Positions 19,701 through 27,605 are shown, counted from the first letter of the stretch. The stretch is 64,000 bases of DNA from Verrucomicrobiota bacterium (GCA_023269675.1 JAHFSX010000022.1:42314-106313); one strand, 5' to 3'. The notes: generated by a model not told the origin, from the sequence alone. Translations and numbers: made by a program.

Positions 19701-21410
19701 GCCGGCGATGCCGGCTTTGGCGGAGACGAGGGCCGGCGGCGTGGTGTCGTTGTTGCGCAGCACCAGCACCTGGATCGTCTTGACGAGGTACCGGTTGCCG
19801 TTGACAGCGAACGTCCAGTCGACGCCGCCGTTGACCGGCGCGGGGTTGTTGCCGATGCCGATGTCCGGCGTGGCCCCGGCGGTGGAACCCCAGTTGTTGA
19901 AGGCGAACAGCGTCTTGCCGAGCGAGGTGTTATGGACCTGCATGCAGCCGTAGGAGCCCGGCGTGGGATGGTCGCCGAAGTCGTAGAGGGAGAGGCTGGC
20001 GCCGGGCACGGCCGCGTTGTTGGTCGCGTCGTAGTTGGAGGGCCAGAACTCGATGTTGCCCGTGAAGCCCGAGCCCCTGGTCACCCCGGGATCGTTGGAG
20101 TCGACGGTCAGGTTGGCGACCGATTTTTGAAAGACCGCTCCGGTTGCCAGGGTCGGCACGCCGATCAGGGCGGTGTCGTTGGTGAAGGCGTCCATGGAAA
20201 CCCAGAGGTAGGTGAGGCTGCCGTTGGTCGGCTGCAGCTCCACGTAGTAGGCGATGCGGCGCGGCGTGCCGCCGAACAGGAGACGGTTATCGGTCGTATA
20301 GGGGGGCATGTTGGCCCCGTAGGCGACCGTGTTCGCCACGTCGAACGAATAAACCAGATTGTACGCGGCCGACTCCGCGATGTTGTTCAGGTATCCTCGG
20401 GGGATGGCGCCCGTAAAGGCGGCCGTGCTGTTCGCCGCAAGGGTCAGCGGCCCGGGCGCGGGCGTCGCGTCGGCCACATTGCTGACGGTGACGACGTAGT
20501 TCGAGCCCCGGGCCTGGAGGCTGGTGGCAAGGGTGACCGTGCGCTGGTCGGCGCTGAGGCTCGCGCCGGAAATCGTGAGCCCGCTGCTGAGGGCATAGTT
20601 GGCGATGTTCGTGGAGCTGGCGGGGTCGACCGGTTTGCTGAAGTTGACCGCCACCTGCGTGTAGTTCGCGCTGCCGACCGCACGGACGAGCGCTGGCGCG
20701 TAGGTGTCCCCGGCCGCGCTGATCACATTGGTGATGGCGGGGAACCACGCGTTGGCCATCTTGACATAGCCGGCCGCATTCGGGTGCAGCGCGTCGAACA
20801 TGTCGTTCGTGGTCAGATAGGCGTGCATATCCAAGAAGTGCACCTTGCGGCCCAGCGCCTGCTGCGCGGCCACCTTGCCCGGAACGTACGGGTTGAAATA
20901 GTTGGTGATCGCGGTGTTGGCGGGCTCGCCGCGCGGCAACAGCGAGGTGACGATGATGTGCGCGTACGGGCGGGTCGTGGCGATCCGGGTGATCAGCGCA
21001 TCGAGCCGGTCGACCGCGTTCGTGAAGGCCGTGCCACCTCCGGAATCGTTCGTGCCGATGTGCACCAGCACCACGTCGGGATCGGGGATGACGCTGAGCC
21101 AGCCGAGAATGTTCTCGTAGAGCCCGATCGCGGCATCTGAGATCTTCCAGCCGCTGTGACCCTCATGGTCCGAGTCCGGCAGTCCGGCCGCGCCGTTGGC
21201 CGTCTGGGTGCCGACAAAGTCCACGTTGTATCCCGCGTTGGTGAGCGCGACATACAAGGGAAGGCGGTAGCCGCCGCCCGTGCTGACGCCATAGGTGATC
21301 GAGTCGCCCAGGGGCATGATCCGTAGGGGAGGGGTCGCGGCCGACACCGAACTCATGAACCCGAGGCCTGCGGCACACGCAGAGATCCACGCGACGCGGG
21401 AACAAATCAT
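16791..21410 (-). CDS. Giant secreted SGNH/GDSL hydrolase with four copies of an unnamed domain
   Basis: The 1539-residue protein starts with a signal peptide (about 1-24). An SGNH esterase domain follows (25-230): Ser37 in G-D-S-I-T-Y-G, Asn121 in G-T-N-D, and Asp206/His209 in D-A-L-H-P. Four copies of a domain of about 215 residues lie at about 341-552, 655-870, 876-1096 and 1204-1435. Each contains R-(I/V)-A-Y-x-(V/I/L)-E-L, S-M-D-A-F-T, (I/L)-E-F-W-P-(S/T)-(N/D)-Y, D-F-G-D, M-Q-(V/I)-H-N and G-(I/L)-G-I-G-N. SbsA-like Ig domains sit near 235-332, 556-650 and 1102-1198. A C-terminal Ig-like domain (1450-1531) is followed by L-G-T-M-I-N-L-R at the very end. It is probably an esterase acting on a decorated polysaccharide, with the repeats as glycan-binding modules (inference). 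Confidence 0.9.
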   Translation of the reverse strand: MICSRVAWISACAAGLGFMSSVSAATPPLRIMPLGDSITYGVSTGGGYRLPLYVALTNAGYNVDFVGTQTANGAAGLPDSDHEGHSGWKISDAAIGLYENILGWLSVIPDPDVVLVHIGTNDSGGGTAFTNAVDRLDALITRIATTRPYAHIIVTSLLPRGEPANTAITNYFNPYVPGKVAAQQALGRKVHFLDMHAYLTTNDMFDALHPNAAGYVKMANAWFPAITNVISAAGDTYAPALVRAVGSANYTQVAVNFSKPVDPASSTNIANYALSSGLTISGASLSADQRTVTLATSLQARGSNYVVTVSNVADATPAPGPLTLAANSTAAFTGAIPRGYLNNIAESAAYNLVYSFDVANTVAYGANMPPYTTDNRLLFGGTPRRIAYYVELQPTNGSLTYLWVSMDAFTNDTALIGVPTLATGAVFQKSVANLTVDSNDPGVTRGSGFTGNIEFWPSNYDATNNAAVPGASLSLYDFGDHPTPGSYGCMQVHNTSLGKTLFAFNNWGSTAGATPDIGIGNNPAPVNGGVDWTFAVNGNRYLVKTIQVLVLRNNDTTPPALVSAKAGIAGNLVSVTFSESLAPDAVDGSYFTLNNGVEVLSATLLPDLRTVNLATTLQPAGVALTLAVTGVRDSAGANPIVPGSTIAVTAGTVLPPEIASNAGALANGYRLIYTLDIPVKGNFIGTPNFYRINQSIATGSFDRVAYYIELKQANGNVQYLWTSMDAFTPNLPQVGVPTAASRAIFQKPVSNLDVLSNVPGITNGIGMAGGNLEFWPTDYSASNAVAVAGASDTTYDFGDLRSTAGSHGSMQVHNSAAKQTLFAISNWGSDNQILGLGIGNQPVNSPDWTQCYNAGTAYARRTLHVLVRPGGLTNGLPAEVAANVTNAAGYQLVYSITNFPANASFNTNAAAYYAVNAVSNVSAFSRIAYYLELQKSTDASPKFIWTSMDAFTTDARKIGVPTNNCVFQTKVNNLDVLSNVPGIINGSGIATGNIEFWPSDYTQANTLNIPNASAANFDFGDNDSGGNTTGYGSMQVHNYGAGATQTLFAVNAFNNNAQPCLGIGNQPGSVNADWTFANNASTYSVRRVLHVFVLPGGDPSPDTTRPTLGAATGVQSLDRATLNFSEPLSDSAATASFFTFTNGGVTVAGATLSANKQSVTLTTTPQTAGRTYTVAVTGVRDRSAAGNLILPGTTTAFTAPTAARPSVLTNVTEAADYTLIHQLAISNTTSYAYGANYQVDESLRQTQPFDRVAYCLELTVTNGVTKWVYVSMDAFTADLAKIGVPTANRGAMFQQYVSNMNVYAYSSDGNVAVTTGVGIASGNIEFWPSNYGAPNDKSIPGALGVVNGTNYYDFGDGGTPNGTTAGHGCMQIHNYAKGHTILALSHIGSNNTNPGLGIGNNPTPSLTANTYDTDYTFTYNAPSYSVKNLYVLARWGNTPSAVQVSGTLPALYSQPVGGTVHPGDSVRFYVQATGATAYQWRRNGVWIPGATHSWLNVSPAREGDSGTYDVLAFGSGSAYTASQSATLNVIKLGTMINLR

Positions 21411-21465
21411 ATCATCTCACTCTTTCTCAATGCCAGACACAACCGAAGAACAGATTTGGCGTGGG

Positions 21466-21494
21466 AGCTTACTTTATCGGTACTCGACCTGCAA
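21466..21494 (-). promoter_or_regulatory. Sigma-70-like promoter of the SGNH hydrolase gene
   Basis: On the minus strand, TTGCAG and TAAGCT are separated by exactly 17 bp, about 55 bases before the start codon at 21410. The giant gene may therefore be transcribed independently of the lipoprotein cluster upstream. Confidence 0.5.
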
Positions 21495-21555
21495 GCTCGG
21501 AAATGAGCTGAAAGTGATTATATGATGCCGAGCGCGTGTGGGGGTAGCGGTTATG

Positions 21556-22767
21556 TCATGATTCGTTTTTCGCCTTGTGCTGCCAGAGTAGGAGCTGTTC
21601 CTTGGCGGCGTCGGCGTCTTTGGCGTCAGGAGCCAGGACGAGATAGCGGCGCATGTGGTAAGCGGCCAACTTGTAATCTTTGGCTTCCGCGGCGAGCACT
21701 GCGGCGTCATAGTGGCCATTCGGCCACATCGGATAGTACTCCAGGGCTTTGCCATAGGCAGCCCGGGCGGCGGCAAAGTCCTCCCGTTTGGATGCGTCCT
21801 TGGCCAGCGCCTTGTAGGTGAGGGCCTCGTCCGACATCGCGGGCCTGGGCGTTGTGGCGAGCCACCTCTTCGCGCTGGCGGCAAATGCACCCCAGAGGGC
21901 CTCTTCCGTGTCGTGTTCCTGCTCCGGCGTTTGTGATGAAGCAGAAGCTTGAACGTAGGCGACCATGGCAAGGGAACTGTCCCCGGCGGCCGTTAGCTCG
22001 TGACCGCGTTTCATCAGCTTGTCATAACGTTGGCTGCTGAGTTTGGCGCGAGTCTCCGTAAGACCCGATTCTTTAAGGCATTGATCCACGGCGGCAAATA
22101 CCGCCTCACCGAGCACATTGGCGTGCTGAAATTTTTTGCCATCCTTGAACTCTTTCGTGCTGCTGCGGCCCTCCACGGTTCCCTCCCATAGCGGTTGGGC
22201 TTGGCCCTCTTGCATGAGTTGGCATTCGAGAACGACATGGGCGACTTGATAGTCATATTCGATAAAGCTGTCAATGATGAGGGTAAAAAAGAAGCTGCGC
22301 TCCGTATCCACATTTAGCTCACGCAGTTTAAAAGATAGGCTCAATTGATCTTCTGGTAACTGCGAGGATTGGTTTGCGCTGCCTTCGGCCTGATCAACCG
22401 ACGGTATGCCCTGCGACTGCAACCGCGAATGGACGGCTGCGCGAACAATATTTGTTCTGGAATTGTCAGCATGAAATTCGGTGTACTTCACCGCAAAAGG
22501 CAAGATCGGAACGGGGCCATATCCCGCTATCCCAGACAGCCCCTTGCCCAAGTAAGTCGCATCAGCCTGATAGGGGAAGGCCTTTTTCTGGTCGGCCGGC
22601 ATGGTTTCCTGAACCTGTCGCAACGTGACCGTCGGCCCGCTGGCAGGCGGCGGGTCGTTCACGAGGAAGGCCGCTTTTGTCGGCATTTCTTGAACGGTTG
22701 TGCAGCCCGAGAGCAGAGCGGCCCCGAGGAGGAAAGGCAGGAGAACCATTGATTTTTGCCTATTCAT
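21556..22767 (-). CDS. TPR-containing outer-membrane lipoprotein
   Basis: The 403 residues begin with a lipoprotein signal ending in the lipobox L-L-S-G-C (Cys22). The middle part resembles lipoproteins that contribute to an envelope assembly: a conserved L-S-F-K-L-R-E-L-N segment and an aromatic stretch near 150. Residues of about 255-390 form TPR-like helical repeats (Y-x-K-A-L-E-Y-Y-P-M-W-P-N-G-H-Y-D). Its ATG overlaps the TGA of the 52-residue lipoprotein gene (ATGA), indicating co-translation. It is the last gene of a minus-strand envelope cluster. The specific function is unknown. Confidence 0.85.
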   Translation of the reverse strand: MNRQKSMVLLPFLLGAALLSGCTTVQEMPTKAAFLVNDPPPASGPTVTLRQVQETMPADQKKAFPYQADATYLGKGLSGIAGYGPVPILPFAVKYTEFHADNSRTNIVRAAVHSRLQSQGIPSVDQAEGSANQSSQLPEDQLSLSFKLRELNVDTERSFFFTLIIDSFIEYDYQVAHVVLECQLMQEGQAQPLWEGTVEGRSSTKEFKDGKKFQHANVLGEAVFAAVDQCLKESGLTETRAKLSSQRYDKLMKRGHELTAAGDSSLAMVAYVQASASSQTPEQEHDTEEALWGAFAASAKRWLATTPRPAMSDEALTYKALAKDASKREDFAAARAAYGKALEYYPMWPNGHYDAAVLAAEAKDYKLAAYHMRRYLVLAPDAKDADAAKEQLLLWQHKAKNES

Positions 22768-22922
22768 TTGTTTCTTTCTTTGTCCAGAGTTGCCGTCATC
22801 TGCACGTGTGGTTCATGTTGCAATGGTGCATGTCGCTCATCCGTAATGGTAGTGCACCCTGACAGAATTGCAAGGAGTGCCGCCACGAGTAAGAGAGGCA
22901 AAGTTTGTCGATAGAGGTTCAT
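22764..22922 (-). CDS. 52-residue lipoprotein, too short for usual gene filters
   Basis: Reading the minus strand from the ATG at 22922 gives a classic lipoprotein precursor: M-N-L-Y-R, a hydrophobic stretch L-P-L-L-L-V-A-A-L-L-A-I-L, and the lipobox L-S-G-C with Cys23. A short polar mature part of 30 residues ends at a TGA that overlaps the ATG of the TPR lipoprotein gene. The lipobox context S-G-C-T-T is shared with its neighbour. Small envelope lipoproteins coupled to a larger one often act as stabilising partners; this is inferred from position only. A weak GAGAGAA ribosome site lies upstream. Confidence 0.75.
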   Translation of the reverse strand: MNLYRQTLPLLLVAALLAILSGCTTITDERHAPLQHEPHVQMTATLDKERNK

Positions 22923-23044
22923 GATTGTTCTCTCGTTTGTGGCTTACTAAACTGTTGCCACCGACGTGAGATAGTTCGGATTTTTCCATAGATTTGAGTC
23001 ACCTCACCCCGGTTTCTAAGTGGTTCCGAAAGTGCATCATGCAG

Positions 23045-24187
23045 TTATTTCGGAAGGGCCAAGGGAGAGACAATAAAGTTTTGCCTGTCGCCATAAAAAT
23101 CGGACGGACCATATTCAATCCCCGCGAGTTTTTTAGAGATAGAGGTCGTGACGGGAATTTTCCAACCGGCCTTGACCAGCACTAGGCGGGCAGCTTCCGA
23201 GCAGACCATGTTGTCCTCGCCATACGGCCCATAGTTGGTCTTGCGGATGAGGGTGCCGGACTGCTGTTTTTTCAACCCTTTGATTGCGAGTTCCTCGGCT
23301 GCCGCCCAGAGTTTGGCTGCTTGCTCTTCACTCACAGGTTGAGCAAGTCCCACTGACCGGGCCACCTGCGCCTCGCGTTTTCCGTAAGTCTTCAGAAAGA
23401 CGTCTTCGGTAATGATGTGAGACCCATTGATGCCGGTTGTATCCACAACTCCCAGTTTATTGGGCGTCTGATCTAGGAACAGCTTCTTGCCGTTTACCTC
23501 CTTGAGGAAGAGCACCGTATGCGACGCTGGCGAGTTCTTGGCATCCGAGGTCAGTCGGTCGGCATCGCGAATAAATTCACCAACCGCGCCATCCGGCGAG
23601 ATGAGCAGGACATCGCCGGGTTGCAGTTCGGAGAATTTCTTGTCGGGCAGCGGTGTCGCCCCGGTCTTGAGTGACGCATAGAATGCGCTGGCCCACCGGT
23701 TCTCCTCCTTGAGCCGCTGCTCAATAAGCTGCTTCTGTTTTCCCATCCAGACGCCGTTCATCCGGTCAAATTCAGCCTGTTCCTGTTGGACCCTTAAATC
23801 CATAGGGATGGAGTTCTGAGTCGGTACTTTCGGCAGGCTGGCAATGTCTCGGTTAAACATATTCACCCCAAAAATGTAGGCAGCTCTAGCCCGGTTAATC
23901 GCTGCTATTTTGCCGTTGAGGGTGGCTTCCTCCGAGCTTCCAACCACGATGCCAGTCCGTGGGGTTTGGTTGTAGTCTGCCATGACCGCCTTGAAATCAT
24001 CCCGCAGGGCCGTAAGCGCCGCCAATTGTTTTTTTAACACGTTATCCTGATTCCATGGCAGTCCCGTAGGAATAGTTGCGATCGCCGGGGCCGTGTCAGT
24101 CGCGAGGGTTTCGGCGTGCGCGGGCGGGGTTGCGGATAAAAAACAAATCAGGCCGACGGCCAAAACCAGTTGCGGGATCGTTTTCAT
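23045..24187 (-). CDS. Secreted permuted NlpC/P60 (YiiX-like) cysteine hydrolase
   Basis: The 380-residue protein has a signal peptide cleaved after A-H-A (about residue 25). Residues 45-175 look helical or coiled. The C-terminal half has L-Q-P-G-D-V-L-L (189-196), His223 in S-H-T-V-L-F-L and Cys329 in N-M-V-C-S-E. His before Cys is the order of the circularly permuted papain-like (YiiX/YaeF) families, which cleave amide or ester bonds in lipids or peptidoglycan. The start overlaps the stop of the upstream gene by four bases. An envelope amidase in the same operon as lipoproteins suggests cell-wall or lipoprotein processing; the exact substrate is unknown. Confidence 0.75.
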   Translation of the reverse strand: MKTIPQLVLAVGLICFLSATPPAHAETLATDTAPAIATIPTGLPWNQDNVLKKQLAALTALRDDFKAVMADYNQTPRTGIVVGSSEEATLNGKIAAINRARAAYIFGVNMFNRDIASLPKVPTQNSIPMDLRVQQEQAEFDRMNGVWMGKQKQLIEQRLKEENRWASAFYASLKTGATPLPDKKFSELQPGDVLLISPDGAVGEFIRDADRLTSDAKNSPASHTVLFLKEVNGKKLFLDQTPNKLGVVDTTGINGSHIITEDVFLKTYGKREAQVARSVGLAQPVSEEQAAKLWAAAEELAIKGLKKQQSGTLIRKTNYGPYGEDNMVCSEAARLVLVKAGWKIPVTTSISKKLAGIEYGPSDFYGDRQNFIVSPLALPK

Positions 24188-26016
24188 AATGGATGTGGAT
24201 CAGGTTGGGCCGTCACTGGGGGGGTATTATCAAGATCAGTCGCGAGCGAAAAATCTCTTGTAATGATTTCTTTCACAACATCTTTTCTTTTGTTGTCCAG
24301 CACCTCAACCTGTTTCAGAATTTCCGCTTGGTTGTTTGGATCTTTTGGGTCCGCCTCTTGAAATTTAACGACCAATTGCGCTCTTTCCTCCAGGTTCTGC
24401 TTCACCGCAGGATATTTGTCCAGGTTGCCCTGAAGTCGCGGGTCTATGGGTGGAGACTCTTGCCAATGCTGTTGGAAAGTTTGTTTCTTAATACCCGTAA
24501 AAAAGAACTTGTTTTCGCCTTCGACCTTCGCAGCCTCGGCTGCTCCTTCCTGAACTTTTGCATTCCGATTGGGGGCGAATGGAGTCAACGGCACGTACGG
24601 AGTCCCCGAGTTTTGGGCCGGGCTTATTGGCTGCTGCATGACCGCTTGGAAGTTGTGTTCTGCTTGAATAGCCACGGGCGAATTATACGTCATGGCCCTT
24701 TGCCATGCGGCGCTCGCCCCTTGCTTGTCAGCCTTACCCAGAAGTAAGTGTGCATACTTCACTTCCAGTGCGGCTTTCTCCTCCGGAGTGGTCGCTTGGC
24801 TGAGTTGGTCAAGCAATCTTTTCTCAAGGTAGCCTTGGGTTTCCTCATTCACAGGCACGACTGCCGGCTTGCCTTTCTGTGTGTCCGCAACGGCATCTCG
24901 AAGCACTTCGTTCGGCGAAATTATGGTCGAGCCGTTTTTGAGCAATGCGGGATCAATAGAAGTTCTAGTCGCGTCGCGTAAGTCCACCACCATCGGTTCG
25001 GTGTTGGGTGCAGGTGAGTCGGCAACTCCGCTATTGGAGGAAGCCCGTGAGCCCAGCGGCTTCAAGTCGTCATCGTCGAGCTTGAGGGCAAGCTTTCCCC
25101 CTGAGTCGCGGGCCAGTTCTGTATTGGGAGTAGGTGACTTGGCCATTCTGCCATTTTCAGAATTGCGCGTGCCCGGCGTTTTCATATCTTCATCGTCGTC
25201 GCTGAGCTTGAGTGCAATCTTTCCCCCAGATTTGCTGGAATGCTTTATCGTGGGTGAGTCATCGTCAACGCCGAGTTTGAGAGCTGGATTATTCGCCGAT
25301 TCGCTGGAAGGTTTCGTCGGCGGAGTATCGCCGTCATGGCCGAGTTTGAGTGCAAGCTTTTTCACAGTTTCGTTGGAATCCGTTGCCGTGGGGGTCTCAC
25401 GAGACATAGTCAAAACAGGCTTCGTAGTGCTTGTGGCCGGTTTCTTGTCGGGGAGTGTCGCAATTACGATAGGCGAGGCTTTGGCTGGGCCATTACTTTT
25501 GAAGACCCAGCAGCTACCTTTCCAAATTCCGGTTCCGATGGCAACAGGGACATCATAAATTACGAACTTCCCGCCAATCCAAGTTCCTTTTCCGACCGGT
25601 TTAATGACATGCCACCAGGCGTCACCGTAGGCATAATACATTCGGCCAAGCCCTTTTGTCCCATGGAAGGGGGGCTTTTCGGACGGCAAGTCCAAGACAT
25701 CAAAGACAAGGACCAGGGGAGAGCAGACGGTTGCGATCGGGACCCACCAAATGGTACCCGTAATCAAGCGTTCGGATGTGGAAAGATCTTCAAAGTTAAA
25801 GTTTGGGTTACTGGAATACCCAACGCTGGAGCCCCCGGAACTGCAACTGGGGCAGCTGGGTCCGGTATAATTCCCATGCGCCGAGCAGTAACCGCTGCCG
25901 GCATCCCTGGCTTCCGCGAAGGCGATACGGGGCAAGACGGCGGTTACACACATGAAGGCCGTGATCAGAAAATTCAGGATCAGGATCCGGAAGGCGAAGA
26001 GGTTTTTGTATTTCAT
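24184..26016 (-). CDS. Secreted protein with zinc-ribbon-like N-terminus and ALKL/Asp-rich repeats
   Basis: No family was recognised. The 610 residues start with a signal peptide (about 1-35). A short Cys cluster follows (Cys44, Cys55, Cys58, in Y-C-x-x-H-G-x-Y ... C-P-x-C), like a small zinc ribbon. Residues 90-170 are hydrophobic and aromatic. Between 215 and 320 the segment A-L-K-L followed by acidic residues (such as S-D-D-D-E-D) occurs four times, at 222, 245, 268 and 310, separated by Ser/Pro/Thr/Lys-rich linkers. The C-terminal 220 residues are helical and charged. It is the first gene of the envelope cluster and overlaps the hydrolase start by four bases. The repeats may bind a partner or calcium; both are guesses. 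Confidence 0.75.
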   Translation of the reverse strand: MKYKNLFAFRILILNFLITAFMCVTAVLPRIAFAEARDAGSGYCSAHGNYTGPSCPSCSSGGSSVGYSSNPNFNFEDLSTSERLITGTIWWVPIATVCSPLVLVFDVLDLPSEKPPFHGTKGLGRMYYAYGDAWWHVIKPVGKGTWIGGKFVIYDVPVAIGTGIWKGSCWVFKSNGPAKASPIVIATLPDKKPATSTTKPVLTMSRETPTATDSNETVKKLALKLGHDGDTPPTKPSSESANNPALKLGVDDDSPTIKHSSKSGGKIALKLSDDDEDMKTPGTRNSENGRMAKSPTPNTELARDSGGKLALKLDDDDLKPLGSRASSNSGVADSPAPNTEPMVVDLRDATRTSIDPALLKNGSTIISPNEVLRDAVADTQKGKPAVVPVNEETQGYLEKRLLDQLSQATTPEEKAALEVKYAHLLLGKADKQGASAAWQRAMTYNSPVAIQAEHNFQAVMQQPISPAQNSGTPYVPLTPFAPNRNAKVQEGAAEAAKVEGENKFFFTGIKKQTFQQHWQESPPIDPRLQGNLDKYPAVKQNLEERAQLVVKFQEADPKDPNNQAEILKQVEVLDNKRKDVVKEIITRDFSLATDLDNTPPVTAQPDPHPL

Positions 26017-26520
26017 AAAGGGCGATTGATTTACGTGTTTTTTGCACTACGTGAGCAGAGCAGAAGGTCTTGGCCGCCGGAACCACCATAACGATAGACA
26101 TTGTGGACTAAGAACAGATGATGCACAACCTTTTTTGTTGCCGAAATTAATAGCTGTAATTGATCATTACTGTCTGTTCATCTCCTTTCGTGCGAATGGT
26201 GACTAAATGTCCGGCGAAGTAGTATTTCACGGGGCTGACAGCGGAACGCTGGAACAGATTCTCGCTTAGAGCGGCTTCCAGACGTCCGGAAGTCATTCGC
26301 GCACGCCGCTGTCGGTCATGGCCGACGGCAGGACATCCCTTGGCGAAGCGCTTTCGCCTGGATGCGCATGTTCAGGCGGGGCGGTTTGACGCTGCGCGCC
26401 CAATCTCCGACTGGGAGATCCCGAGTACGGGATATTGCCGAAACCTCACAGGCGGCCCGCCCGGCAGTCGGGCCCTGACTAAACATGTGCCAACAACGCA
26501 TGCGCGCGTATCGAAGGTAG

Positions 26521-26540
26521 GGACGGCCTCTGGGCCGTCC
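26521..26540. repeat. Perfect 8-bp-stem hairpin related to the paired-hairpin elements
   Basis: GGACGGCC and GGCCGTCC enclose TCTG and are preceded by GTAGG. The stem resembles the arms of the elements at 29641, 34369 and 38122. Only one hairpin is present here. A weak GTTTGTGT tail means a terminator role is possible but poor. Confidence 0.5.
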
Positions 26541-26607
26541 GTTTGTGTATGGCAAAAGTCCAAAGGAATAGGCAGTGACCGTAGCTCACGGCGCGCCAGT
26601 TGCCCAC

Positions 26608-26636
26608 TTGACATCGCCTGACGCCCGGCGTACAGT
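26608..26636 (+). promoter_or_regulatory. Sigma-70-like promoter
   Basis: A consensus -35 TTGACA and a -10 TACAGT are spaced by 17 bp. This predicts a start near 26643 and a leader of about 117 bases for the metallo-beta-lactamase-fold gene. Confidence 0.7.
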
Positions 26637-26759
26637 CAAAGCGTTTTCAGGATGCCGGACATCGGCCACGGGAGACGGCCGTGAGGCGGCTGGCAGGTGA
26701 ACAGGGTGTGGGGCGGAGTGTGCGGCCCTTGCACGCCGGGGCTCTGGGAGAGATTGACC

Positions 26760-27605
26760 ATGCGCGTTGGCGAAACCCAAAAAGGACCGTTTCAAACCGG
26801 TCGCGTGTCGAATGGCATCCGGCGGCTTATTTGCGCGTGTGCGCTGGCCGTGCTCCGCGTCGGGGCCAACGACGTTCCGGCCGCAGTTCCGCTGCCCGGC
26901 GAGATCGTTTGGGGCACGAATGTCTTCGCTCAGGGCGCGCTCACGATCCACCGGCTCACCGTCGGCAAACTCGCCGCCAACTGTTACATTGTCGCCGACG
27001 CGCAGAAAAACGCGATCGTGATCGACCCGGGCGCTTCTCCCGAATGTCTCCGCCGCTACCTCGTCGACGAGCGGCTGCGTGTTCTGGCTTACGTGCTGAC
27101 CCACAGCCACCTCGACCACATCTCCGCGCTGGACGAACTGGCGGCGGCGATCCCCGCCGCGGTCGCGATGCATCCCGAAGAGAACGACTGGGCCTTCTGC
27201 GAGAAGAACGCCTGGCTGCCGTGGTATCCGCGGACAGGCGAAGTCGCCATCACGCGTCCCCTGCGCCACCAGCAGAGCTTCACTGACGGCGGCCTCCGCT
27301 ACACGGTCATCCACACGCCGGGGCACTCGCCCGGCAGCGTCTGCCTCTGGTTTCCGCAAGAGAAACTGGTTTTCACTGGCGACACCCTCTTCGCGGGCAC
27401 CGTCGGGCGCACCGATTTGCATCGCAGCAGCACCACCTCGCTGATGCGCTCCCTCGGTGTCTTTCTCATGATGCCGCCCGAAACGGCGGTCTATGCCGGC
27501 CACGGCGAGCCCACCACGGTCGCTGCCGAGATGAAGGCCAATCCTTTCATGCAGGACATCCCGAACCCGCCGAAAGAGAAAGCGGAGAGAAAGGCCGGCG
27601 CCTGA
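26760..27605 (+). CDS. Exported metallo-beta-lactamase-fold hydrolase, glyoxalase II-like
   Basis: The 281-residue protein carries the zinc motif T-H-S-H-L-D-H, then H-T-P-G-H-S-P-G-S, F-T-G-D-T-L-F and a C-terminal Y-A-G-H-G-E-P-T, the order and spacing of the glyoxalase II/YcbL group of thioester hydrolases. A hydrophobic stretch (L-I-C-A-C-A-L-A-V-L) near residues 20-32 could be a signal peptide. ATG 26760 is chosen because GGGAGAG lies 7 bases upstream; an earlier in-frame start (26697) would add 21 unlikely residues. The substrate is not identifiable. It is monocistronic with its own promoter. Confidence 0.88.
   Translation: MRVGETQKGPFQTGRVSNGIRRLICACALAVLRVGANDVPAAVPLPGEIVWGTNVFAQGALTIHRLTVGKLAANCYIVADAQKNAIVIDPGASPECLRRYLVDERLRVLAYVLTHSHLDHISALDELAAAIPAAVAMHPEENDWAFCEKNAWLPWYPRTGEVAITRPLRHQQSFTDGGLRYTVIHTPGHSPGSVCLWFPQEKLVFTGDTLFAGTVGRTDLHRSSTTSLMRSLGVFLMMPPETAVYAGHGEPTTVAAEMKANPFMQDIPNPPKEKAERKAGA

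Larger units (their letters stand above)
26017..26759. other. Long intergenic region between divergent genes
   Basis: No convincing protein gene is seen in about 740 bases; short open frames here lack ribosome sites and family likeness. It holds an AT-rich stretch near 26100-26190 (probably the control region of the minus-strand cluster), a single GGACGGCC hairpin at 26521-26540 and the promoter of the downstream hydrolase gene. Confidence 0.6.

Noticed and set aside
18819..21140. 773-residue plus-strand frame antisense to the SGNH gene
   Set aside because: It is a Gly/Val/Arg/Asp-rich shadow of repetitive DNA; the minus-strand frame has a signal peptide, a catalytic motif and repeated domains.
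26340..26621. 93-residue frame in the long intergenic gap
   Set aside because: It has no ribosome site, crosses a hairpin and a promoter, and has no likeness to any family.
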